Shown piece by piece: positions 36,767 to 43,660 of a stretch of DNA of 47,611 nt (the stretch's first letter is position 1; the number at the start of each line of letters is the position of its first letter). The DNA comes from an uncultured Desulfovibrio sp. Its GTDB lineage: Bacteria > Desulfobacterota > Desulfovibrionia > Desulfovibrionales > Desulfovibrionaceae. Location of the stretch: contig NZ_CAJUBO010000022.1 of NCBI RefSeq assembly GCF_910584445.1, forward strand, positions 1 to 47,611, written 5' to 3'. The translations under genes were made by a program, and so were the position numbers. A model generated the notes under the pieces. That model was not told where the DNA came from, did not search any database, and was given only the letters and a program-made list of their open reading frames with translations.

Positions 36767-37435
36767 TCAGAGCGTGCCGAAGCCGGGGATGTGGGCGCGC
36801 CGCTCAAGCCAGTGCAAAAGCCAGCTCGCCAGCGTGACCATGATGAGGTAGTAGGCGCCCACCGTGAGAAAAACCTCGGTGAAGCGGAATGTGTCCGAGG
36901 CCACCACCTTGCCTTCGCCCATGAGTTCCATGCAGGTGACGAGATAGGCGAGGGAACTGTACTTGATGAGATAGACGATCTCGTTGCCGCAGCCGGGGAG
37001 CGCCCGGCGCGCGGCCTGGGGCACCACGATCCAGAACACGGTCTGCCAGGGGGTGAAGCCCAGGGCCTGGGCGGCCAGGATCTGCCCCCGGCGGATGGAG
37101 AGCAGCGCGCCACGCACATATTCCGACTGATAGGCGGACGTGCAGAGGATGAAGGCCGTGAGCGCCGCGCCATAGGGCGCGAAATAGATGCCGAGCTTGG
37201 GCAGGGCGTAGTAGATCATCATCAGCTGGATAGCCAGCGGCACCCCGCGCAGAAGAGCGGTATAGCCGTCGCCGAGGCGGCGCAGCCAGCGCGGGCCGAA
37301 GGCGCGGGCACAGCCCAGGGCCACGCCGCCCGCAAAGCCGAGGCTCGCCGCCGGAATGATGAGCGCCAGCGAGACAAGAAGCCCCTTGTTGAGGGCGGGC
37401 AAAAGCTCGTTGGTGAAAAAAACCGTATCCAGCAT
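36767..37435 (-). CDS. Amino-acid ABC transporter permease (HisM/GlnP type), orphan
   Basis: 222 residues from ATG 37435 (a longer GTG start at 37468 is possible). Five membrane helices with the family blocks LLVSLALIIPAASLGFAGGV, DGYTALLRGVPLAIQLMMIY, and the EAA-like loop QILAAQALGFTPWQTVFWIV VPQAAR. Members move polar amino acids with a periplasmic binding protein and an ATPase. Neither partner is beside it: upstream is a terminator and then foreign DNA, downstream is gene-free. Its transporter is therefore incomplete here, perhaps because the island replaced neighbours. Confidence 0.9.
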   Translation of the reverse strand: MLDTVFFTNELLPALNKGLLVSLALIIPAASLGFAGGVALGCARAFGPRWLRRLGDGYTALLRGVPLAIQLMMIYYALPKLGIYFAPYGAALTAFILCTSAYQSEYVRGALLSIRRGQILAAQALGFTPWQTVFWIVVPQAARRALPGCGNEIVYLIKYSSLAYLVTCMELMGEGKVVASDTFRFTEVFLTVGAYYLIMVTLASWLLHWLERRAHIPGFGTL

Positions 37436-37560
37436 GACGGCCTGCGATCCTGCGGTCAGGGAGTCCACGGGGCCGCGCCCGCGCGGCGGCAGGCTGGCTC
37501 CGGTGTGTGGCGCAAGCTGTTACGGTAGGGGATTCCTCCCCGTCGCGCAACAAAAAAGAA

Positions 37561-37615
37561 CTTCCCGCCGGCCGGGGCACGGGCAGCCCCGGAATGGCGG
37601 GAAGCCGTATTTTTT
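37561..37615. terminator. Bidirectional terminator at the island boundary
   Basis: CTTCCCGCC (37561-37569) pairs with GGCGGGAAG (37596-37604) around an inner CCGGGGC/GCCCCGG stem. T-runs follow on both strands (37110-type T6 at 37610-37615 on plus; TTCTTTTTTG on minus). It lies 126 bases upstream of the permease start and would have ended a minus-strand gene no longer present. Confidence 0.75.
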
Positions 37616-37648
37616 CGAGCGGTTTGGCAATGAAAGTATCCGAACCGC
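37616..37648 (+). repeat. TAGAGCGG-family palindromic repeat, copy 6 (not at a stop codon)
   Basis: GAGCGGTTTGGCAATGAAAG, then TATCCGAACCGCCC; the arms pair. Same core as the copies after ftsZ and the TPR gene, but here next to the bidirectional terminator with no gene end. Confidence 0.6.
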
Positions 37649-37836
37649 CCGGACGGGAGATTTTTTTCATACAATACGCCGGGAACCGCGCGGTGCTGGC
37701 TCCCGGCCCGGGATGCGGACCTCCGCCGACGCCTGCGGGAACTGGCAGAGGAACGGCGGCAGGAGTATAACTGCAACCGCCCCCACAGCGCTCTTGGGTG
37801 GCAATGCCCTGAGACGTACCGGGCGCCCCATCAACC

Positions 37837-37889
37837 CTCAAACCTGACAGGGATAACTACCTTATCCTTGGTATCGTGAAGGGGGGACG
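37837..37889 (+). repeat. Direct repeat R1 flanking a sulfotransferase-like gene
   Basis: Begins CTCAAACCTGACAGGGATAA and includes TTATCCTTGGTATCGTGAAG GGGGG. About 46 of 53 bases match R2 at 39201-39253. On the minus strand both can be read as similar peptides (PLHDTKDKVVIPVRFEG here), so they may be pieces of a lost gene. The remaining part of 37649-38043 shows no gene. Confidence 0.7.
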
Positions 37890-38043
37890 GTCACCTATCG
37901 TCTCCGTCATCTCGCGAATATGCTTGGGAATTGAAGCGTTGGTGCGGAATTGCCACACGATATGTCAAAAATACTGCTTCATTCCTGGTGGCAGTCCATA
38001 CCAGATGCATCGCCATTTGGGCTGAAATCAAATGACGACGCTA

Positions 38044-39120
38044 TCAACAACTGTACATGGAATGAAAATTTTTCCATCGTTGCACTTTTTTCGGAACGTA
38101 TTTTAGGGGCATGCTAATTTCATATTCCAACTTTTTCCGAAGATTATCATAGAATTTTTGCCTTGTACGAAGAAGCTCAATCAATTTTTCAGAAGTCATT
38201 GCGTATTTTTTATAAAGCTCCAATGATAATTCAAATTTTTTTAAACGGATGTCTATAATTTTTTTTATACATTCTCTTTTTTGCTTATTCCAGGACTTAG
38301 CGTTTGAAGATCCCCCCAAATCATTCCTGATTGATAGTACATATTCAATATCATTATGCTTAACTTCATCAATGATAGTACTTGTAAACCATGTATTTCT
38401 TCCATATTCGTATAAAAATTTGGGAGTTATCTCTATATCGGCCAAAATCATTCCTTTCTGTGGATTTCCGCAAAAACAGGATTTTTGATAGAGCCATAAC
38501 CTATTAATAAAGGAATTATACTTATACTTGCACTTTTCCTTGAACTCATCCGTACTTAGGGTGGGTGAAGATACTTCAAGAAACTTGCATAAATCGACTA
38601 ATGATGCGTGCAACGTATCAGCAAGAATATCATTAAATTCCATATAAAAGATTTTGTTATGATTAACTTGAATCCCATTATATGTAGAAGTAAAACAACA
38701 CGAGAAATTTAGCCATTCTTTTATATGGTTAAATAATAATTCCGTATTAAAACAGCTCAAATCCGTAGTAAATCCATTAAATTGACAGCATGAAACGCCA
38801 AAATAATAATTCATACTTGAAACGATAGTATCAATAGGATCGCGAATAGACTGAATAACTTTTTGAGAATTATCTCCGTAGCTTAAGCGCGTCCCCTTTA
38901 TTACCCGGTCAACTGTAAGCCCCTTGAGACCTGATCCATCGTGCAAAGTTGCAGGATATTTCACCGACAGAGCTTTACCGTCATCAAATCCTGTCCATAA
39001 AGTTACCGGGAATCCAAGAAGATTAAAAAAATACACTAACGAAGCAGCCCCTGTACCATGTCCACACAGATAATAAAAATCTGGCGAAAAGCCCTTGCAC
39101 ATTTTTCTGATTTTTATCAT
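38044..39120 (-). CDS. Divergent sulfotransferase-like protein A
   Basis: 358 residues from ATG 39120 (AGAGG upstream). A phosphosulfate-binding loop-like segment near the start (FYYLCGHGTGAASLVYFFNL, residues 15-34; G-x-G-x-x-x-S-L) and a later KVIQSIRDPIDTIVSSMNYY (residues 87-106). The latter matches the 3'-phosphate-binding loop RDPxDxxxS of PAPS-dependent sulfotransferases. The C-terminal part is Lys-rich, with MPLKYVPKKVQRWKNFH at the end, shared with the neighbour B. Low GC against the core marks horizontal origin. The sulfotransferase call rests on two short motifs; acceptor unknown. An alternative is a degenerate glycan-modifying enzyme. Confidence 0.5.
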   Translation of the reverse strand: MIKIRKMCKGFSPDFYYLCGHGTGAASLVYFFNLLGFPVTLWTGFDDGKALSVKYPATLHDGSGLKGLTVDRVIKGTRLSYGDNSQKVIQSIRDPIDTIVSSMNYYFGVSCCQFNGFTTDLSCFNTELLFNHIKEWLNFSCCFTSTYNGIQVNHNKIFYMEFNDILADTLHASLVDLCKFLEVSSPTLSTDEFKEKCKYKYNSFINRLWLYQKSCFCGNPQKGMILADIEITPKFLYEYGRNTWFTSTIIDEVKHNDIEYVLSIRNDLGGSSNAKSWNKQKRECIKKIIDIRLKKFELSLELYKKYAMTSEKLIELLRTRQKFYDNLRKKLEYEISMPLKYVPKKVQRWKNFHSMYSC

Positions 39121-39200
39121 TGATACCTCTACATAATATGCTGCATGAGCAGATTTGACTCACTTCCTGCCAAGCTCCTTACCACCCGTGCTCCATCACG

Positions 39201-39253
39201 CTCAATCCTGACAGGGAGTTCTAACTTATCCTTGATATCGTGAAGGGGGGCGA
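39201..39253 (+). repeat. Direct repeat R2 flanking a sulfotransferase-like gene
   Basis: Begins CTCAATCCTGACAGGGAGTT and includes CTTATCCTTGATATCGTGAA GGGGGG. Partner of R1, 1364 bases apart, same orientation, with gene A between them. The minus strand reads PLHDIKDKLELPVRIERDGA in an open frame up to the leader of gene A. Confidence 0.7.
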
Positions 39254-39316
39254 TTACATGAAAGGTCCGCGTTTATAAATTCTATGGAACTCCAGAACGC
39301 ATTCAGCGTTGTATAT

Positions 39317-40516
39317 TCAGTAGAGTTTGTGGAAATTCTTCCACCTTTCGATTTTATGTGGAACTATTTTTAATGGTAAGCGAATTTCCGCATCCATAAC
39401 ATCCATAAACTTTTTATGGGTATGCGGTCTCGCCTTAAGAATTTTAATCAGCCTTTCAGGTGTATAGTGAATTTCGTTATATAAGTCCATAGAAAGATTT
39501 CTGTGGGCCAAATGTATTTCAAGCACTTCTTTGAGAGCTTCTCTGTGCTTCCGGTTCCATAATTTTTTCTCGCGTGAATTAAAAGAGTCCAAGAAATAGT
39601 TTTTAGGAACTGATATCATATAGTTTAAATTATTATACTCCACTATATCCAGACAATGGGCTTCTTCCCATGTATTGCGAAAAAAATCATGCAATGGCAA
39701 GGGAATGACAGATATTTGCGTAATCGCAGGGAAAATTAGATTCTGGCCCACACCTTTAAACGGTTGATAATGCCATGTAAGGTTCTCAATATTGTCAAAA
39801 TCTATTTGGCAGCTTTGTTTTAATTCTTCGGAGGGGATAAACGGGAGAGATGAAAGAGAAGCATGTATGTATCCCAATGTAGCAAGGCAGAAATCAGGTG
39901 CAAGATCTTTATGGTCTACAAAAAATGTTTCTTTTGTCCTTGTATCAATGGAAGCACGTAAGGATGTAAATTTACATATCCAATCTACCCACTCATCAAC
40001 AAATTTCGGAATCATAACATCATTAAAGACTGAAAGTTCAACAGCGTAGTTTGGATGTGGGAATATCGCGCACGCAACGTGCCAATTAATCCAAGCGACC
40101 AAGGCATCAATTGGGTCACGTATAAGTTGAATGACATTTTGACCACGAGTGCCATAGGAGAGTGGCTTATCTTTTAATAAAGTCCGGTCAAGTGTTATTC
40201 CATATCCAAAGCTATATTTACTTTTTGGGTGAGGATATAACGAATTTATGTGTCTGCCAGTTTTGTATTCTCCGCGTATCGGCGATGTCGTAGGAAATCC
40301 CATTAAATTGAGATAATAGATCAAAGAATTAGTTCGGCTACCACGCCCGCAGAGCAAATAAAAATCGGGGGAAGGTACACCTTGGGATTGGGAAATTTGG
40401 GGCGATTCAGCAGGAATATTGGAAAAATACCTTTTGCTAGCACGAATAAGGTGAATAACATATTTTGGAAGAATATGTTTTGCTGTTTTCTTTAATAATA
40501 TGGGTAATTTTGACAT
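39317..40516 (-). CDS. Divergent sulfotransferase-like protein B, paralog of A
   Basis: 399 residues from ATG 40516 (GGAGCGGAGA in front; a start at 40528 has no site). A 50-residue basic N-terminal extension, then FYLLCGRGSRTNSLIYYLNL (residues 52-71) and NVIQLIRDPIDALVAWINWH (residues 127-146), the same two motifs as A, and the same ending IVPHKIERWKNFHKLY. A and B differ widely elsewhere, so the duplication is old or they were acquired separately. AT-rich. Location (cytoplasm) and acceptor are unknown. Confidence 0.5.
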   Translation of the reverse strand: MSKLPILLKKTAKHILPKYVIHLIRASKRYFSNIPAESPQISQSQGVPSPDFYLLCGRGSRTNSLIYYLNLMGFPTTSPIRGEYKTGRHINSLYPHPKSKYSFGYGITLDRTLLKDKPLSYGTRGQNVIQLIRDPIDALVAWINWHVACAIFPHPNYAVELSVFNDVMIPKFVDEWVDWICKFTSLRASIDTRTKETFFVDHKDLAPDFCLATLGYIHASLSSLPFIPSEELKQSCQIDFDNIENLTWHYQPFKGVGQNLIFPAITQISVIPLPLHDFFRNTWEEAHCLDIVEYNNLNYMISVPKNYFLDSFNSREKKLWNRKHREALKEVLEIHLAHRNLSMDLYNEIHYTPERLIKILKARPHTHKKFMDVMDAEIRLPLKIVPHKIERWKNFHKLY

Positions 40517-40630
40517 TCTCCGCTCCATAAAATATTGGGGATAAGATCCTCTCCTAATGTATGAAAGATATACCCCATTACTGTCCGGCTATGTGCTCCA
40601 CTCCCATTCACGACACCAGTGATAGGTTAG

Positions 40631-40787
40631 TGTACTGTGACCCCTCCCCCAAAAACTGATCCATTGAAAAGGTAGTGTTCCTGGCATAGGAGCACAGCCA
40701 TGAAACGGAGTCGATTCAGCGAAGAGCAAATCATCGGAATCTTGCGTCAGGCCGAAGCCGGCATGCGTGTGGTGGGCTTGTGCCCCA
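40631..40787 (+). mobile_element. Truncated IS3-family element (left end and OrfA start)
   Basis: A left end of IS3 type (TGTACTGTGACCCCTCCCCC) is followed by ATG 40700 and the opening of an OrfA (MKRSRFSEEQIIGILRQAEA, GMRVVGLC), as in the IS51/IS407 group. Homology stops near 40787 at the boundary with the repeat carrying the template-like sequence. No OrfB and no right end. Confidence 0.7.
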
Positions 40788-40840
40788 CGGTATGCGGGAC
40801 ATGGCCGTGCCGTTCAGCCGGAGTGGCTTCGCCCCCGTAT

Positions 40841-40929
40841 CCGCGCCTGGCCCTGGCAGCCGATATTCGCGTTCACGTTCAACTGCGAATTATTCGCATT
40901 CCGGGCACGGGAACCGCCGTTCGTTGCAT
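40841..40929 (-). repeat. DGR template-repeat (TR)-like copy
   Basis: 89 bases. On the minus strand it is rich in AAT/AAC codons: it reads ATNGGSRARNANNSQLNVNA, then NIGCQGQAR, the Asn-rich pattern of the variable region of DGR-diversified C-type lectin domains. It pairs without gaps with 41751-41839: 13 differences, 12 of them at A of this copy (minus strand), 57% of its 21 A. The open frame around it (M at about 40998) runs to a TGA at about 40814. Order (variable copy, then template) on the minus strand agrees with known DGRs. The reverse transcriptase expected beyond it is absent; the IS3 remnant lies there. Confidence 0.7.
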
Positions 40930-41027
40930 TACCCCACGTGCCGCCTGCCAGCAAAGCAGCCAGAACTTGAAACGGCAAAGCACCGCCTGCCGATAGCATA
41001 AAAGCACCTGCCTCGCAAAAAGTTCTC

Positions 41028-41056
41028 TTGACCGTTCGTAATATATATCTTACATT
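41028..41056 (+). promoter_or_regulatory. Candidate promoter of the toxin-antitoxin pair
   Basis: TTGACC (41028-41033), 17 bases, TACATT (41051-41056). The toxin ATG is 7 bases beyond the -10, so the mRNA would be nearly leaderless; no ribosome site is visible. Confidence 0.4.
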
Positions 41057-41062
41057 TTTCCC

Positions 41063-41356
41063 ATGGAAATGCTGAAGACAGGATATTTTGACAAATGGCT
41101 GACATCTCTGCGCGACGGAAAAGCCAGAATGAAAATCGTGCGCAGAATCGAGCAGGCCGAACAAGGGAACTTCGGCGACCATAAAAATGTGGATGGTCCT
41201 GTTTGGGAAATGCGCATTGACTACGGCCCAGGCTACCGCCTGTATTACGCAAAGAAAGGCGAAACTGTTTACCTGCTTTTGTGTGGTGGCGACAAATCTT
41301 CACAGCAGACGGATATACGTCTTGCCCTTGAAATATGGAGGCAGATACATGGATAG
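41063..41356 (+). CDS. RelE/HigB-type addiction toxin
   Basis: 97 residues: MEMLKTGYFDKWLTSLRDGK, ARMKIVRRIEQAEQGNFGDH, EMRIDYGPGYRLYYAKKGET, VYLLLCGGDKSSQQTDIRLA. This is the TIGR02683-like addiction-module killer protein of the RelE/ParE superfamily, usually a ribosome-dependent mRNA interferase. It is first in the pair, as is common for higBA. The antitoxin overlaps by 8 bases. A start at 41069 (second ATG) is equally possible. Confidence 0.9.
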   Translation: MEMLKTGYFDKWLTSLRDGKARMKIVRRIEQAEQGNFGDHKNVDGPVWEMRIDYGPGYRLYYAKKGETVYLLLCGGDKSSQQTDIRLALEIWRQIHG

Positions 41357-41651
41357 CGAACTCTTGACAGTTTCCAGGTTTGACGCAGCGGATTATTTGA
41401 AAAATGAGGCTGACATTCAGGAATATCTTGATGAAGTCAGTAGCGAGAATGATCCGCAGGCTTTTTTGCAGGCATTGAATACCATTGCCCGTGCCAAGGG
41501 CATGTCAAAACTTGCCAGAGAGACGGGAATCCCCAGGGAAAGCCTGTATCAATCCCTTTCCGAAAAGGGCAATCCTGGCTTCCATACCCTGTGGAAAGTT
41601 GCGGAGGCTCTTGGTTATGCTCTGGTCATGAGAAAAAAGACCGCCGCGTAA
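41349..41651 (+). CDS. HigA-like antitoxin with helix-turn-helix
   Basis: 100 residues. The AADYLKNEADIQEYLDEVSS N-terminus and a Xre-like HTH (KGMSKLARETGIPRESLYQS, LSEKGNPGFHTLWKVAEALG) match the TIGR02684-like antidote family, which normally binds the toxin and represses its own promoter. ATG 41349 lies inside the end of the toxin gene, so translation is coupled. The pair lies between the two DGR repeats and is on the other strand. Confidence 0.9.
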   Translation: MDSELLTVSRFDAADYLKNEADIQEYLDEVSSENDPQAFLQALNTIARAKGMSKLARETGIPRESLYQSLSEKGNPGFHTLWKVAEALGYALVMRKKTAA

Positions 41652-41686
41652 AAACTCAAAAAATTTCGACCGCTACGCGGTAAGGG

Positions 41687-41711
41687 CACGGCGCGGAAAA
41701 TCCGCGCCGTG
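41687..41711. terminator. Hairpin between antitoxin and VR fragment
   Basis: CACGGCGCGGA pairs with TCCGCGCCGTG across AAA (11-bp perfect stem). No T-run; position suggests a terminator for convergent transcripts. Confidence 0.5.
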
Positions 41712-41750
41712 TTCCGTTTTCCGTGTGTCGTATCACCGGGAAGCGCGGCT

Positions 41751-41839
41751 CCGCGCCCGGCCCCGGCAGCCGAAAAGCGCGTTCACGTGCAACCGCGAAT
41801 TACCCGCACTCCGGGCACGGGAACCGCAGTACGTAGCAT
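41751..41839 (-). repeat. DGR variable-repeat (VR)-like copy, gene remnant
   Basis: On the minus strand it reads YATYCGSRARSAGNSRLHVN, then ALFGCRGRAR, ending at a TGA at about 41733. Asn codons of the template-like copy are changed here (N to S, G, H, L; Q to R; I to F), all by substitution of A. The 3' end is the GC-rich GGCTGCC, GGGGCC, GGGCGCGG, shared between copies and suitable as an initiation site for mutagenic homing. Upstream the frame is closed by TGA at about 41890, so the target gene is broken. Confidence 0.65.
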
Positions 41840-41954
41840 ATTCCACAATCGACAGTCGGGACAAAGAAAACCAGAACCTGCGGGATCAGCGCGAAGCGCT
41901 GCGCGAAAAACTCTACGCCGCGCGCCGCGCTTGCGGAGGTGGCATGATGCTGTC

Positions 41955-42181
41955 CCTCCGCGCCTCATCTCTGGGAGAACTTTTCGATTGATCTGGAACA
42001 CGTCTATCTCCTGCGCCGCGATCACCCGGAATTTCAGGCCGGAAAGCTCAACGGCATGGGCGGCAAGCTGGAACCCGGAGAAACCTTGCTGGACTGCATG
42101 GCCCGCGAGGCCGTGGAAGAAGCGGGGTATTTCGGCGACTGGGAATCTTGCCGCGACGATTCTGGCCTACGCCGGTCTTGA
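41955..42181 (+). pseudogene. Nudix hydrolase fragment
   Basis: A frame reading LEHVYLLRRDHPEFQAGKLN, then GMGGKLEPGETLLDCMAREA VEEAGYFG carries a complete Nudix box (G-x5-E-x7-RE-x2-EE-x-G). It lacks a start and its C-terminus: after about 42141 it enters the integrase fragment in another frame. Substrate unknown. The region upstream (41840-41954) holds a short open stretch (RDQREALREKLYAARRACGG) with no recognised origin. Confidence 0.7.
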
Positions 42182-42347
42182 TCTTCCCACTGTGTAGGCC
42201 ATGCTCCGGCATCAGTCACCGACGACAACGGCCCGCTACATCAAGTCCCTGGGTATTCAGGCAGATAAAATAGAAGCGGCGTTCACCAAAAAGGAAGGAG
42301 CGAAGATCGTACCCTTCGCTCCTCTGAAAAAGGCGATTTGCACATAA
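42147..42347 (+). pseudogene. Tyrosine recombinase (integrase) C-terminal remnant
   Basis: LAATILAYAGLDLPTV, an in-frame TAG (42195-42197), then AMLRHQSPTTTARYIKSLGI and IQADKIEAAFTKKEGAKI to a TAA at 42345. The RHQSPTTTARYIKS stretch has the conserved H-x-S-x-x-T-T-x-x-Y catalytic Tyr pattern of phage-type integrases. One nonsense codon (CAG to TAG would explain it) and loss of everything upstream. Direction suggests an attachment site to its right or left; no tRNA is seen near. Confidence 0.75.
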
Positions 42348-42522
42348 ATTTGCACATGCTCAAATCGCGGAACCCGGAAAGCTGGCGTCACCAACGGGAT
42401 AAAAATTAAAGCATAATAAATTGAATTTGTTATATTTTTATATATTTACTCTCTCTGACACCTACAAAAATACCTCAAAAATTAAAGTTTCTTAAAATTC
42501 TTTTTGAAACGTGGCTGGACAA

Positions 42523-43545
42523 TTACCTGTTTGCTTCATTTTTTTCGTTAGTTAACGCCTTTACGGCTTTATCAAAGTCACTTTCCTTTTTCCCGGCCTC
42601 AAGCTGTCGCTGCCGGTAAAACTTGTCATACTCCTGTTCCGCATGGGCAACAGCCAGCTCATGAGAAATACTTCCGGCATGTGTGAGGATGTCTCCATCG
42701 TTGAGTGTAAGAAAGGCGTCCAGTCTGGCAATCCAGTCGGTCATGTGCATGGGCTTGCGTAAGCGGGCCTGCCTTTCGGCAAAGAGCAGATATTGCTCCA
42801 CCAGATTGTTGAGCGCCAGAAGTTCTTTTTCGCTCAGATAGTTTTTGGCAATTCCCACATCCTGCTTGCGAAGCTTTGCGCCGCGCCATGTGGTCAAGCC
42901 CATATATGGCTTGCTGCTGTCCGCACGGCTATGAATAATTTCCGCCGCCGTCATGCCGGTTATAGCCCAGTGCAGCTTGTTTTGAACTGTTTTGAAAAAG
43001 GTGAGGCTTTCCTCGGTTGTGGGATCGTAATCAATACTGGTGGCGTAAATGTCTGTAATCTTTTGATAGAAACGGCGCTCCGAGGTTCGAATGTCCTGAA
43101 TGCGACGGAGCAGTTCTTCAAAATAGTCAAAAGGCTGATCCGGATTCTTCAGCCGTTCGTCATCGAGCACGAAACCTTTGACGATGAACTCCCGAAGCTG
43201 CTGCGTGGCCCATATGCGGAAGCGCGTGGCAATATGGCTTTTGATCCGATATCCCACAGAGATAATCATGTCCAGATTATAGTATTCCAACTGGCGCTGA
43301 ACCTGACGAACTCCCTCCTGCTGAACTGTCAAAAATTTTTTGACAGTTGCCTCAGAAGAAAGCTCTCTTTCCTCAAAAATACTTTTAATATGGTGGCTTA
43401 TATTTTGTTTAGACGTCTGGAACAAATCCGCCATCATCTGCTGAGTGAGCCAGACGGATTCATCCTCAAAACGGACATCAATTTTTATTCGGCCGTCTTC
43501 GGTTTGATAAATCAGAAATTGGCTTTGTTGTGGGAAATTTTGCAC
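42523..43545 (-). CDS. RhuM-family protein (virulence-associated, phage-element type)
   Basis: 340 residues from GTG 43545 (AGGAT upstream). EDGRIKIDVRFEDESVWLTQ, QMMADLFQTSKQNISHHIKS with a helix-turn-helix-like segment, LDMIISVGYRIKSHIATRFR, IWATQQLREFIVKGFVLDDE RLK and the C-terminal GDILTHAGSISHELAVAHAE. These match RhuM/DUF-type proteins, often found in pathogenicity islands and with restriction-modification genes. Function is unclear; cytoplasmic. It follows the SMC-like ATPase after 115 bases on the same strand. Confidence 0.9.
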   Translation of the reverse strand: MQNFPQQSQFLIYQTEDGRIKIDVRFEDESVWLTQQMMADLFQTSKQNISHHIKSIFEERELSSEATVKKFLTVQQEGVRQVQRQLEYYNLDMIISVGYRIKSHIATRFRIWATQQLREFIVKGFVLDDERLKNPDQPFDYFEELLRRIQDIRTSERRFYQKITDIYATSIDYDPTTEESLTFFKTVQNKLHWAITGMTAAEIIHSRADSSKPYMGLTTWRGAKLRKQDVGIAKNYLSEKELLALNNLVEQYLLFAERQARLRKPMHMTDWIARLDAFLTLNDGDILTHAGSISHELAVAHAEQEYDKFYRQRQLEAGKKESDFDKAVKALTNEKNEANR

Positions 43546-43660
43546 ATTTTTATCCTGCTTTTGAGTGCGGACTTCTCTCTAAGACCACAAGCGAGCCAAA
43601 ATAAATTTATATTTTCATAAATGTAGATACGCTGTTCAACCCTATAAAATAGCATAATAT

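Noticed and set aside
40814..41182. Intact protein gene around the template-like repeat
   Set aside because: The upstream part overlaps the toxin gene antisense and has no known domain; only the Asn-rich end is meaningful.
37649..43660. tRNA gene as attachment site for the right-hand island
   Set aside because: No cloverleaf-like sequence or T-loop was recognised by eye in or near the island.
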